A stretch of DNA of 64,000 nucleotides, taken from positions 1-64,000 of the forward strand of contig NZ_JAFMPX010000006.1 of NCBI RefSeq assembly GCF_017353415.1, read 5' to 3'. Origin of the DNA: Arthrobacter sp. E3 (GTDB lineage: Bacteria; Actinomycetota; Actinomycetes; Actinomycetales; Micrococcaceae). The notes under the pieces are model-generated. The model saw only the letters and a program-made list of their open reading frames with translations. It ran no database searches and was not told the origin of the DNA. The position numbers and the translations under genes are program-made. Positions 1-8,342 of the stretch are shown in pieces (the stretch's first letter is position 1; each line of letters starts with the position of its first letter).

Positions 1-107
1 TTGAGCTGGCCTGTAGTCTTGTTCATGTGTCCGGTCCTATTCACTGGATGCCACACCCCGGAGCGTTTGCAGCGCTGCCGGGGTATTTATTTGCCATTTA
101 GTAATAG

Positions 108-209
108 GAACTATGGTGCATCGTGGTTCCACTCATTTTTGGGGTGCTTCCCCTCACCGTTGTTTTTGCCGTGTTCCCCGGACTGGCACTGCTGCAGTTT
201 GGATTCTAG
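108..209 (+). pseudogene. possible C-terminal remnant of a T2SS F / TadC-type membrane protein
   Basis: One frame after a run of three stops reads a hydrophobic tail (VLPLTVVFAVFPGLALLQ) ending at 209. It resembles the last membrane helix of TadC-type (type II secretion F family) proteins, which usually precede the small pilus proteins found next. The upstream frame is closed within the window, so this is either a decayed gene end or chance. The first 281 bases hold no other supported gene. Weak call, based only on composition, position and gene order. Confidence 0.22.
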
Positions 210-281
210 CTGCGAACACTTAGGACATGGAAAGAAAACCATCATCACAACTCGCACACCACCCGTTGGAGGGAAAACACC

Positions 282-569
282 ATGGAAGTCACGAACAAGA
301 TAACGGCAATGGCATTAGCACTGCTCATAGCGCTCAATCGAGCGCTGGTCCATGTGGGCGCAAACGTGGCCGAATGGCTGCATGAGAAATTCTCGAGACT
401 GTTTCCCAGCCAGGCCCTGCGACCCGCCACGGACAGGACACGCGGTGATGTCCCCGGCTGGGTTCTCATAACCCTCATGAGTGCTGTGCTCGTGGCCGGG
501 TTGCTGGCCATTGCCGGACCTGCGCTCGAACGATTGTTCACCCAGGCGATGGAACAAGTTCAACCGTAG
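282..569 (+). CDS. small single-helix membrane protein of the Tad/Flp pilus locus
   Basis: A 95-residue protein with a basic, amphipathic N-terminal half and one membrane helix (about residues 60-83) preceded by an Arg-Gly-Asp-Val-Pro-Gly stretch. Small pilin-like or accessory proteins of this shape sit between TadC and TadE genes in actinobacterial Tad loci. The ATG at 282 follows a good GGAGGG ribosome-binding site, and the next gene starts 5 bases after the stop, so the four genes from 282 to 2011 look like one operon. The role (structural pilin or assembly factor) is inferred from context only; there is no canonical Flp GFxxxE processing motif. Confidence 0.7.
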   Translation: MEVTNKITAMALALLIALNRALVHVGANVAEWLHEKFSRLFPSQALRPATDRTRGDVPGWVLITLMSAVLVAGLLAIAGPALERLFTQAMEQVQP

Positions 570-574
570 GGGCC

Positions 575-1045
575 ATGGCAACGACAAAGAGCCAACCACC
601 CGGCTTAGGCGGAGGTCTCCACCTGCCGGACGCGCCCCAAAGATTGCCCCGCCATCGGGGGAAATCTATTGCCGGCGTGCGGGAGGCGGGGGCCGCCGTT
701 GTGGATTTCGTGCTGGTGGGCGCATTGGTGACCGTGATCTTTGTGGCCTTGATCCAGCTGGCGCTGGTGCTGCACGTTCGCAATACAGTGGCCGACGCCG
801 CCGCCTCCGCCGCCCGTTACGGAGCGTTGGGGGACAGGACAGCAGCAGACGCCCAAGAGCGGGCCGCAATGCTGATATCCACTGCACTTGGCCCGAACTA
901 CGTCCAGGATGTTGCAGCAAACGTGGAAACACGCAACGGGCTGGCCGTGCTTACGGTGTCCATCAAAGCGCCACTGCCCGTGCTGGGATTGCTTGGGCCT
1001 GCCCGCACCTTGGAGATGACGGGCCATGCTGTCATCACGAAGTAG
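575..1045 (+). CDS. TadE-like pseudopilin
   Basis: A 156-residue protein with about 38 charged or polar residues, then the TadE pattern GAAVVDF and a long hydrophobic helix (about residues 41-64) followed by a periplasm-facing C-terminal domain. TadE-family proteins are minor pseudopilins of the tight-adherence pilus, cleaved by a prepilin peptidase near the glycine. The residue usually Glu after the cleavage site is Asp here, which is common in actinobacterial copies. It overlaps the next gene by 20 bases, which supports co-translation in a tad operon. Confidence 0.75.
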   Translation: MATTKSQPPGLGGGLHLPDAPQRLPRHRGKSIAGVREAGAAVVDFVLVGALVTVIFVALIQLALVLHVRNTVADAAASAARYGALGDRTAADAQERAAMLISTALGPNYVQDVAANVETRNGLAVLTVSIKAPLPVLGLLGPARTLEMTGHAVITK

Positions 1046-1544
1046 GACAAATCCGCCAAGACGCCGTGCCGGATTTCTGTTGCCCGGAGCCGGTGGGCCC
1101 GTGCTGGCTGCGTCCGAGGGAGAACTGGACCAGGCGCTGGAGCGCGGTAGTGCCATTGTGGAATTCATTTTTCTGGCCGTCCTGCTCATGGTGCCTGTGG
1201 CGTATCTGATTCTGACGGTCGGCCAAGTACAAGGCGGCGCGTATGCCGTGGTGGGTGCGGCCGACCAAGCCGCCAAGGTGTTCGTCTTGCACAAGGATCC
1301 GGCCTCCGCACACCAAGCAGCTGAACAAGCAGTGCAGCTGGCCGTCGAGGACATGGGCTTTAGGGCAGTCAACGCGGAACTGACCATCAGCTGCGATGGG
1401 GACTGCCTCACAGCCGGGACCACCGTCAGAGTTCGCGTGCAGTTGCGCGTGGAACTGCCCGTCGTGACTGCCTTGCCGGGCATCAACGCCACTGCCGCAA
1501 CTGTCCACGCCACAGCAACGCAGAAGGTGGGCCGCTTCAAATGA
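1026..1544 (+). CDS. TadE family pseudopilin
   Basis: A 172-residue protein with the clear TadE signature ERGSAIVEF at about residues 39-47, then a membrane helix and a soluble domain with two cysteines (CDGDC, about residue 122) that could form a disulfide outside the cell. The start overlaps the preceding stop by 20 bases and the stop overlaps the next ATG (ATGA), typical of translational coupling. Expected role: minor pilin or assembly component of the Tad/Flp pilus. Confidence 0.8.
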   Translation: MLSSRSRTNPPRRRAGFLLPGAGGPVLAASEGELDQALERGSAIVEFIFLAVLLMVPVAYLILTVGQVQGGAYAVVGAADQAAKVFVLHKDPASAHQAAEQAVQLAVEDMGFRAVNAELTISCDGDCLTAGTTVRVRVQLRVELPVVTALPGINATAATVHATATQKVGRFK

Positions 1545-2011
1545 GGTTGCACCCTGTGCCGCGACGTCACCGGGCAGCACCGCGCAATGAAGAAGGCCAC
1601 ATTATGGTGCTGCTGATCGGCTACGTCCTTCTTGCCCTGCTGCTCGTGACGGTGGTGGCGGCCGCCGGGAGCCTCTACCTCGGCCAAAAGCGGCTGCTCT
1701 CCGTTGCCGACAGCGCCGCGCTCGCAGCCGCAGACACTTTTGAACTCAACGGCGGCAGCGCCGGAAGTGACCCCGGAACACTGCTCACCGACGAAGGAGT
1801 CTTTGCGGCGGCCCAAGTCTATTTGTCCGGCATTGAACCCCGCGAAGCGCTGGGGAACATTGTCCTGAACCCGTCCACCGGAGCCGGGGATGGACGAACA
1901 GCGCAAGTGAGCATGAGCGCCGTCGTGCATCCCCTGTTCATCAACTTTCTGGTGCCAGGGGGCATCCCCATCACCGTGACAAGCACGGCCCGGGCCAATC
2001 TGGTGTTGTGA
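1541..2011 (+). CDS. TadG-like / Rv3654c-type pilus locus membrane protein
   Basis: A 156-residue protein with a short basic N-terminus, one helix (about residues 22-48) and the motif LSVADSAALAAAD, which marks the putative Flp pilus-assembly TadG-like family of actinobacteria, found last in tad operons after two TadE genes. Coupled to the previous gene through ATGA. It is probably anchored in the membrane with the C-terminal part outside. Exact biochemical role unknown. Confidence 0.75.
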   Translation: MRLHPVPRRHRAAPRNEEGHIMVLLIGYVLLALLLVTVVAAAGSLYLGQKRLLSVADSAALAAADTFELNGGSAGSDPGTLLTDEGVFAAAQVYLSGIEPREALGNIVLNPSTGAGDGRTAQVSMSAVVHPLFINFLVPGGIPITVTSTARANLVL

Positions 2012-2059
2012 ACGGTGCGAGCAGTCACCACGCCTGCTCATGCCGTAGGCTTGAATATC

Positions 2060-3178
2060 ATGGCAGAGATTGACTTTCCCGCAGAACTCCGGGCGCTACG
2101 CGCCACTTACACTTCGATCGAGCAAGTCTCCGAGGTGGCAAAGCTCATGGAGGACATCGAGGATCTGTCCGACCAGGCCGGCTCGCCCAATTTGTGGGAC
2201 GATCCCGCCGCCGCGCAAAAAGTGACCTCCAAGCTCAGCCACGCCCAGTCGAAACTGGAGAAATTGCGCACCTTGGAGTCCCGGATTGACGACCTTGAGG
2301 TGCTCGTGGAGTTGGCGCAGGAAGAGGGCGACGCTGACGCCCTCGCCGAAGCTGCCAAGGAACTTCCGGGATTGCAAAAATCGCTGCAGGACTTGGAGAT
2401 CGTGACGCTGCTGGCGGGGGAGTACGACGAACGCGAGGCCGTCATCACCATCCGTTCCGGCGCAGGCGGGGTGGATGCTGCCGACTTCGCCCAGATGCTG
2501 CTGCGTATGTACCTGCGCTGGGCCGAACGCCACGGCTACCCAACATCTGTCCTGGACACGTCCTATGCCGAAGAAGCCGGGCTGAAGTCCGCCACATTCG
2601 AAGTCAAGGCCCCTTACGCCTTTGGCACGTTGAGCGTCGAGGCCGGCACCCACCGCCTCGTGCGCATCAGCCCCTTCGACAACCAGGGCCGCCGCCAGAC
2701 CTCCTTTGCCGCAGTTGAAGTCATCCCGCTCATCGAGTCAACAGACAGCATTGAGATCCCTGATAACGACATCCGCGTTGACGTGTTCCGCTCCTCCGGG
2801 CCCGGCGGGCAGTCCGTGAACACCACGGACTCCGCCGTCCGACTGACGCACCTTCCCACCGGCACCGTGGTGTCGATGCAGAACGAAAAGTCGCAGATCC
2901 AGAACCGTGCCGCAGCCATGCGCGTGCTGCAGTCGCGCCTGCTTTTGTTGAAGAAGGCAGAGGAAGACGCCACGAAGAAGGCCATGGCAGGGGATGTGAA
3001 GGCATCGTGGGGCGACCAGATGCGCTCCTACGTCCTCAACCCCTACCAAATGGTCAAAGACCTGCGCACCGAACACGAGGTGGGCAACGCCGCGTCCGTG
3101 CTCGACGGGGAAATCGACGACTTCATTGACGCCGGCATCCGCTGGCGTGCAGACCAGCGCAACGCTGCGAAGGGCTAA
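2060..3178 (+). CDS. prfB: peptide chain release factor 2
   Basis: RF2, 372 residues: recognises UGA/UAA stop codons and triggers peptide release. The stop-codon discriminator SPF lies at residues 204-206 and the catalytic GGQ at 249-251, almost the Escherichia coli numbering. The ATG at 2060 is chosen because the family N-terminus begins there; an upstream in-frame start at 2015 would add 15 non-conserved residues. The coding frame is continuous, so the autoregulatory +1 frameshift known from many bacterial prfB genes is absent. It begins the usual actinobacterial block prfB-ftsE-ftsX-smpB, here with a VanW gene inserted after it. Confidence 0.98.
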   Translation: MAEIDFPAELRALRATYTSIEQVSEVAKLMEDIEDLSDQAGSPNLWDDPAAAQKVTSKLSHAQSKLEKLRTLESRIDDLEVLVELAQEEGDADALAEAAKELPGLQKSLQDLEIVTLLAGEYDEREAVITIRSGAGGVDAADFAQMLLRMYLRWAERHGYPTSVLDTSYAEEAGLKSATFEVKAPYAFGTLSVEAGTHRLVRISPFDNQGRRQTSFAAVEVIPLIESTDSIEIPDNDIRVDVFRSSGPGGQSVNTTDSAVRLTHLPTGTVVSMQNEKSQIQNRAAAMRVLQSRLLLLKKAEEDATKKAMAGDVKASWGDQMRSYVLNPYQMVKDLRTEHEVGNAASVLDGEIDDFIDAGIRWRADQRNAAKG

Positions 3179-3290
3179 CCGCCGCGTAGCAAGCGCAACG
3201 CTGCGAATAACAAGGTCCCGGGAGCCGTCGGGGACAGTCCGTTGTCTGTCGTGGCAATCCCTGTGATTGCCGTAGAAGTGAGGTAGTTGG

Positions 3291-4151
3291 GTGGGGCGGA
3301 AGTTGTTTGGGGACATTTCCCCGCTGACGTATGCCATCGCCGTCAAGCGCCAAATCCTGCAGCGGAAGCTGAACGACGTCTTGAAGCGAACACGACTTTC
3401 GCAAACTCGGGACCCTCTTGATCTCCCCGTTGTTGTCTACCGGCACAATTCCTTGATTCGCCGCAAACTTGGCGACGTTGACCTCGCCTTACAGGAAAAC
3501 AAAGCCGTGAGTTTGAGTTTGGCTGCCCCTCACATTGACGGGATCCTTATCCGTCCGGGGAAAACCTTTTCATTCTGGAAGCTGGTGGGTCCCTGCACTG
3601 CGGCCAAGGGATATCAAACCGGTTTGACCATCAACAACAACGGACCTGCTTCAGGGATTGGCGGCGGCCTGTGCCAATTCACGAATCTGCTGCATTGGAT
3701 GGTGCTCCACAGCCCCTTGGATATTGTTGAGCACCACCACCACGGTGAAATTGATCTGTTTCCTGACTTCAACCGGCAAATCCCTTTTGGCACGGGAACT
3801 TCTGTTGTGTACAACTACTTGGACTACCGTGTACACAACTCCACGGACAACACGTTCCAATTCCGTGTTGCGCTTACACAGGAGCACCTGCGCGGGGAAT
3901 TGCGGGCAATGGTGGCGCTGGGAGTGAAGTACCACATCAAGGAGCGTGAGTCATACTTCCAAGAAGTGGGAGACACGGTCTACCGGCACAACACGGTTTA
4001 TCGCAGCGTCAGGGACAAGCGCACCGGCAACGAGATTGCGAATGAACTCATTGTGCAGAACAACGCCAGAGTTTTGTATGACCGCAAACTGATCAATGCC
4101 CCCATTCGCCAGGAGCAGGGCGACACATCCGATGGCCCCGCTTTGGGCTAA
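3291..4151 (+). CDS. VanW family protein
   Basis: A 286-residue protein carrying a VanW domain over about residues 45-200, with the characteristic stretches FSFWKLVGP (about 86-94), a SGIGGGLCQ block (about 121-129) and a histidine cluster (HHHH, about 149). VanW was named from a glycopeptide-resistance cluster but has no established enzymatic activity; stand-alone copies are common in actinobacteria and firmicutes. No vanA/vanH/vanX genes lie nearby, so resistance should not be inferred. GTG start at 3291; no signal peptide or membrane helix is visible, so it appears cytoplasmic. It sits between prfB and ftsE, a position suggesting but not proving a cell-envelope link. Confidence 0.85.
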   Translation: MGRKLFGDISPLTYAIAVKRQILQRKLNDVLKRTRLSQTRDPLDLPVVVYRHNSLIRRKLGDVDLALQENKAVSLSLAAPHIDGILIRPGKTFSFWKLVGPCTAAKGYQTGLTINNNGPASGIGGGLCQFTNLLHWMVLHSPLDIVEHHHHGEIDLFPDFNRQIPFGTGTSVVYNYLDYRVHNSTDNTFQFRVALTQEHLRGELRAMVALGVKYHIKERESYFQEVGDTVYRHNTVYRSVRDKRTGNEIANELIVQNNARVLYDRKLINAPIRQEQGDTSDGPALG

Positions 4152-4294
4152 CGCCGCCCTTAGACACACCAGCACGGAAGCGGCGTTCAGGGGCCGCTAC
4201 GCGTATAGTCATTAAGCTGGTGGTTTCTTCCCCCGAGCCCCTGCCCGGCCGTCAGCTTCCCGGCGCGATCCGCTGGACGGGCAATGAAAAAGTC

Positions 4295-5227
4295 ATGATT
4301 CGTTTTGAAAATGTGAGCATTGCTTACGACCGCAAGTCCCAACCTGCGCTCGATGACGTTTCCATCGATATCCAACGCGGCGAGTTTGTCTTCCTCGTTG
4401 GCTCCTCGGGATCAGGGAAGTCGACCATGCTGCGGTTGGTGCTACGTGAGTACAAGACCCCGCACGGTCAGATTTACGTTGCCGGCCAGAATGTGGCCAA
4501 CGTGCCCAGCTGGCGCGTACCCAAGTTCCGCCGCGGCATAGGCGTGGTTTTCCAGGACTTCCGCCTGATCCAGACCAAGACTGTTTTTGCCAACGTCGCC
4601 TACGCCATGCAGGTCCTGGGGACGCCCCGGGCTACCATCCGTGCAGAAGTTCCGCGCGTCCTTGAACTCGTGGGCCTAGCCGGCAAAGGCCACCGCAAGC
4701 CGACGGAACTCTCCGGCGGCGAGCAGCAGCGCGTCGCTATTGCCCGCGCCATCGTCAACCGGCCCGCCATTCTGCTGGCCGACGAACCTACCGGAAACCT
4801 GGACCCGATTACCAGCGCGGGCATCATGGACATTCTGGAGGAGATCAACCAAAATGGCACCACCGTGGTCATGGCCACCCACGACGATGACATTGTTGAC
4901 TCCATGCGCAAGCGCGTCATTGAGCTGCGCCACGGCAAAGTTGTGCGCGATGAGGCCACGGCCCAGTACACCTCGCTGATTCCGATTGTGCCGGCGGCAA
5001 CTTGGCAGTCCGCCGTCGGCCCTGCAGAGAAGCCCGACCCCGGACCACAGGCCCGCCGTGAACGTGCCGACAGTGTCCCGGGAGTCAGTGACGCGCCATC
5101 AAGTGAGACCACTGCGGAGGAAGAGTCCATGCCGCCGATGTTGGAACACCGGCGGGGTCGGGAAACACCGTTAGACGGGGACGCGCACACAAGTACCGGC
5201 AATTTCATGGATGAGGACCAAAAGTGA
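4295..5227 (+). CDS. ftsE: cell division ATP-binding protein FtsE, with long C-terminal tail
   Basis: ABC ATPase of the FtsEX complex, which transmits cytoplasmic signals to cell-wall hydrolases at the septum. Walker A GSSGSGKST at residues 36-44, Q-loop VFQDF at about 85-89, signature LSGGEQQ at 139-145 and Walker B ILLADEP at 159-165. ATG 4295 gives the standard FtsE N-terminus (MIRFENV). The family is usually about 229 residues; this protein has 310, with about 80 extra C-terminal residues rich in Pro, Glu, Arg and Ser and of no recognisable domain. Overlaps ftsX by 4 bases (GTGA). Confidence 0.97.
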   Translation: MIRFENVSIAYDRKSQPALDDVSIDIQRGEFVFLVGSSGSGKSTMLRLVLREYKTPHGQIYVAGQNVANVPSWRVPKFRRGIGVVFQDFRLIQTKTVFANVAYAMQVLGTPRATIRAEVPRVLELVGLAGKGHRKPTELSGGEQQRVAIARAIVNRPAILLADEPTGNLDPITSAGIMDILEEINQNGTTVVMATHDDDIVDSMRKRVIELRHGKVVRDEATAQYTSLIPIVPAATWQSAVGPAEKPDPGPQARRERADSVPGVSDAPSSETTAEEESMPPMLEHRRGRETPLDGDAHTSTGNFMDEDQK

Positions 5228-6138
5228 GACTTGCTTTCATTATGAGCGAGTTGGGCAGCGGCCTGCGCCGCAACCTGACAATGGTCATTTCGGTGATCCT
5301 GGTGACTTTCGTGTCGTTGACATTTGTTGGCGCAGCGGGACTGTTGCAAATGCAGATTGGCCAGCTCAAGGGTTTTTGGTATGACAAGGTGCAGGTCACC
5401 ATATACCTGTGCAACGATGTGCCGGCCAACACCAATTGCATCGCGGGTCCGGTGACCGACGAGCAAAAAAAGACCATTGAGGGGCTTTTGGAATCCGATG
5501 CAGTCAAGCCGTACATAGAGACGTGGAGCTATGAAAGCCAGGCCGAGGCCCTGGTTCACTTCCAGGAGCAGTTCATCAACTCGCCCATGGCTGATTCAGT
5601 TGAGGCCGCAAACTTGCCCTCGTCCTTCCGTATCAAGCTGACGGACCCGGAAAAGTACCAGATCATCAACGAGACATTCTCGGCCACGCCCGGCGTTGAT
5701 TCGGTGGTTGACCAACGTGCTGTCCTTGAGAAGCTATTTTCATGGATGTACATAGCCACGTATGTGGCCGTTGGTGTGGCCGGGCTGATGATTGTCTGCG
5801 CCGCATTGTTGATTGCCACCACCATTAGACTCTCGGCCCAGTCGAGAACCCGGGAAATTGAAATCATGCGCTTGGTGGGCGCCTCCAGAACAGTCATCCA
5901 ACTGCCGTTTGTGCTCGAAGGTGTCATTGCCGCAACCATCGGGGCGCTGTTGGCTTCGGGTGCCGTGTGGGCCATCGTGCAATTTTTCGTGGGTGGCGAG
6001 TTGGCGAGAGCCAACTCCGGTACACCGTTCATTTCCACCAGCGACGCCTTTGTGATTTACCCCGTGCTGGTCCTGCTCGGCGTGGTGCTCGCAGGAGTTG
6101 CTTCAGCGGTGTCTTTGCGAAAAAACCTGAAAGTGTAA
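5224..6138 (+). CDS. ftsX: cell division permease-like protein FtsX
   Basis: FtsX, 304 residues: N-terminal helix (about 23-43), a large extracellular loop (about 45-170), then three helices forming the FtsX/MacB-type permease domain. The loop carries a cysteine pair (YLCNDVPANTNC) probably joined by a disulfide. FtsX does not transport; it couples FtsE ATP hydrolysis to activation of peptidoglycan hydrolases. GTG start overlaps the ftsE stop; the next gene is a coiled-coil M23 hydrolase and plausible partner. Confidence 0.96.
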   Translation: MRLAFIMSELGSGLRRNLTMVISVILVTFVSLTFVGAAGLLQMQIGQLKGFWYDKVQVTIYLCNDVPANTNCIAGPVTDEQKKTIEGLLESDAVKPYIETWSYESQAEALVHFQEQFINSPMADSVEAANLPSSFRIKLTDPEKYQIINETFSATPGVDSVVDQRAVLEKLFSWMYIATYVAVGVAGLMIVCAALLIATTIRLSAQSRTREIEIMRLVGASRTVIQLPFVLEGVIAATIGALLASGAVWAIVQFFVGGELARANSGTPFISTSDAFVIYPVLVLLGVVLAGVASAVSLRKNLKV

Positions 6139-6226
6139 GATTGGTGATGGTCATGTTCCGCGAGTGGCCCATGTGACTGGTGATGGCACGTTGCCCCCGA
6201 CAGTAATTTTGAAGGAGTTCTACGGC

Positions 6227-7747
6227 ATGTTTTCGAAATCAAGCGGGGGAATTGGATCCGTGAAATCCCCCCGGCTTGGGCAGATCATGCCCGCCGCCCA
6301 ACCGGCGGCTCAACCCCAGTCACCCCCTCGCGGACGCGTATTGACTAGGCGTTTGACGGTGGCCGTGGCGGCCGTTCTCGCCGTCGGACTGTTGGGCCTT
6401 GTGCCACCTGCGCAGGCCAATGATTTGAACGACCAGGCAGCGGCGCTGGAACAGCAAGCCCACGAAGTGCAGTCGTCGTTGGAGTTTGTTGATTCAGGAA
6501 TTGCCAAGTCGGCTGCAGACCTGGTCATGTACCAGGGTCAGCTCCCCGGTGCCCAGGCTGCCCTGGTGGACGCCCAGAACCGGGTGAGTGTCGCCACCGG
6601 TGAAGTGAATGCGCTTGCGGGAAGGATCGCACTGGCGCAGCAGAGCAAAGACAAGATCACAGCTCAAATCGCCACTGATGCCAAGCAATCCACGGAAACG
6701 AAGGCGCTGATCGGGCAGATCGCTGCCCAGTCCTATAAAGCTGGCGGACTGCCCGTGAACCTGAGGTTGATTCTCGGGGCAGACTCAACAAGCGACCTTG
6801 CCAACTCCATTGATTTGGCCGAGCAGGCGCTGCGCAGCCAAACTGCTGCACTTGAAAAATTGACTGCACAGAAGGCCACCAACCAGAATGCTGAAGCGCG
6901 CCTAGTAGCCGTGGAAGCAGAGATCAAGGATCTGAAGAAGCAGGCGGACGCCGCGCTTGTTGCCGAGCAGGTGGCACGTGATGCGGCCGCCGTGCAGAAG
7001 GCTGCTGTAGACAAGCTCATCAGCGACTCCGCCGCCTTGAACGCCAAGCTTGAGGCAGAGAAGCCGCGCATCCAAAAGCAGCTCAAGGCAGTTCAGGTGC
7101 AGCAGGATTCCGTCGCTGCACAGATCGCCGAGATCCAGCGCAAGGAACGTGAAGCCGCGGCAGCTGCCGCCAAGGCTGAAGCCGAGCGCGCCGCCCGTGC
7201 GCAGGCTGCCGCGCAGGCAGCTGCCGACGCAGCAGCCAACGCCGGCAACAGCGGCTATGTACCGCCCGCGTATGTACCACCTGCGTATGTGCCGCCAGCA
7301 CTCGGGAACGTCTCAGGGTTTGGTTTGCAGCATCCCTTTGCTGCCAACGTCCCCATCACGTCCCCGTTCGTGCGCAACCGCCCCGTTCCTACGGGAACGG
7401 CTGATTTCAATGGCACAGGCTTCTACGACCACACGGGCATAGACTTTGGTGCCCCCTGCGGCACACCCATCTACGCCCCCGCCGATGGCACCGTAACCCT
7501 CGCCGGCCAGACAAACGCGGTTTCCGGCGGTGGTAACGTGTTGTGGATCAGCCATGGCGTCGTCCAGGGCAATGCGCTCATGACCGTTTACTACCACAAC
7601 TCCTCCGTGCTGGTCTCCGCAGGGCAGAACGTGAAGCGCGGCCAGCTTGTTGCTTACTCGGGCAGCACCGGAAATTCCACCGGTTGCCACGCGCACTTTG
7701 AAACGTGGCTCAACGGAACACCCGTGGATCCCATGGGACTGCTCTAA
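6227..7747 (+). CDS. secreted coiled-coil M23 family peptidoglycan hydrolase (likely FtsEX-activated)
   Basis: A 506-residue protein. An extended basic N-region and a hydrophobic helix (about residues 42-63) ending PPAQA form a signal peptide. A long Gln/Lys/Glu/Ala-rich coiled coil follows (about 70-330), then an Ala-rich stretch, three YVPPA repeats (about 344-358) and a C-terminal M23 (LytM) endopeptidase domain with zinc-ligand motifs HTGIDFGAP and HAH (488-490). Coiled coil plus LytM is the layout of EnvC/PcsB-like proteins controlled by FtsEX, which lies immediately upstream. ATG 6227 has a GAAGGAG site 10 bases away. Expected to cut septal peptide cross-links outside the membrane. Confidence 0.93.
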   Translation: MFSKSSGGIGSVKSPRLGQIMPAAQPAAQPQSPPRGRVLTRRLTVAVAAVLAVGLLGLVPPAQANDLNDQAAALEQQAHEVQSSLEFVDSGIAKSAADLVMYQGQLPGAQAALVDAQNRVSVATGEVNALAGRIALAQQSKDKITAQIATDAKQSTETKALIGQIAAQSYKAGGLPVNLRLILGADSTSDLANSIDLAEQALRSQTAALEKLTAQKATNQNAEARLVAVEAEIKDLKKQADAALVAEQVARDAAAVQKAAVDKLISDSAALNAKLEAEKPRIQKQLKAVQVQQDSVAAQIAEIQRKEREAAAAAAKAEAERAARAQAAAQAAADAAANAGNSGYVPPAYVPPAYVPPALGNVSGFGLQHPFAANVPITSPFVRNRPVPTGTADFNGTGFYDHTGIDFGAPCGTPIYAPADGTVTLAGQTNAVSGGGNVLWISHGVVQGNALMTVYYHNSSVLVSAGQNVKRGQLVAYSGSTGNSTGCHAHFETWLNGTPVDPMGLL

Positions 7748-7762
7748 TCCATTGCTAAACTA

Positions 7763-7800
7763 AGGGCTTGTGCCGGGGAAATTCCTCCGGCGCAAGCCCT
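7763..7800 (+). terminator. hairpin between the M23 gene and smpB
   Basis: Stem AGGGCTTGTGCCGG / CCGGCGCAAGCCCT with one non-Watson-Crick position and a short loop. No T-run follows, so it may be a weak or Rho-assisted terminator, or an RNA-processing hairpin upstream of smpB. Confidence 0.5.
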
Positions 7801-7865
7801 GATGCATTTCCAGCTTCTCGGCCAGCAGCGACTATGCGGTCGTGTCAAACAAAAAGGAGTCAGCT

Positions 7866-8339
7866 GTGCCCAAGGAAAGTGGCCTGAAAGTGGTGGCCAC
7901 CAATCGCAAGGCCCGGCATGATTACCACATCATGGACACCTACGAGGCCGGCTTGGTGTTGATGGGCACCGAAGTGAAATCGCTGAGGGAAGGCCGTGCC
8001 TCGCTTGTGGACGGCTTTGCCACCTTTTACAACGACGAGTTGTGGCTTGAAGCCGTCTACATTCCGGAGTATCTCAACGGCAGCTGGACCAACCACACCG
8101 CACGCCGCCGCCGCAAGCTGTTGTTGCATCGTGAAGAGCTGGAGAAGATTGCCAGCAAGACGCGTGAATCAGGATTCACCATTGTGCCGCTGCGGCTTTA
8201 CTTCCTGGACAGCCGAGCCAAGGTGGAGATCGCCATTGCCCGAGGCAAGAAGGACTACGACAAGCGCCAGTCACTGCGGGAGAAACAAGACAACCGTGAG
8301 GCCTTGCGGGCCATGCGCGAGAAGAACCGCGGACAATGA
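7866..8339 (+). CDS. smpB: SsrA-binding protein SmpB
   Basis: SmpB, 157 residues, binds tmRNA and delivers it to stalled ribosomes. Family hallmarks: [10 protein letters not shown] near the N-terminus, [10 protein letters not shown], the SWTNH-type loop, [24 protein letters not shown], and a basic C-terminal tail that reads the empty mRNA channel. GTG 7866 is preferred over an upstream GTG at 7842 because it has AAGGAG at the proper distance and gives the standard N-terminus. Its partner RNA ssrA lies 2.3 kb downstream on the same strand. Confidence 0.97.
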   Translation: MPKESGLKVVATNRKARHDYHIMDTYEAGLVLMGTEVKSLREGRASLVDGFATFYNDELWLEAVYIPEYLNGSWTNHTARRRRKLLLHREELEKIASKTRESGFTIVPLRLYFLDSRAKVEIAIARGKKDYDKRQSLREKQDNREALRAMREKNRGQ

Positions 8340-8342
8340 CAG

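Noticed and set aside
605-2041. 478-residue minus-strand frame opposite the Tad genes
   Set aside because: Its composition is the mirror of high-GC coding DNA (Cys, Gln, Arg, His-rich), it has no recognisable domain, and it lies wholly opposite four TadE-like genes with good starts.
2060-2200. Programmed +1 frameshift in prfB
   Set aside because: The frame is continuous from ATG 2060 through the GGQ motif with no early in-frame TGA.
3291-4151. Glycopeptide-resistance cluster (from VanW)
   Set aside because: Only VanW is present; no vanA/B ligase, vanH, vanX or vanRS. VanW alone is not evidence for resistance.
7246-7310. Tandem YVPPA repeat as a CRISPR or minisatellite
   Set aside because: Three copies inside an open reading frame, forming a proline-rich linker in the M23 hydrolase. 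No spacers, no cas genes anywhere in the window.
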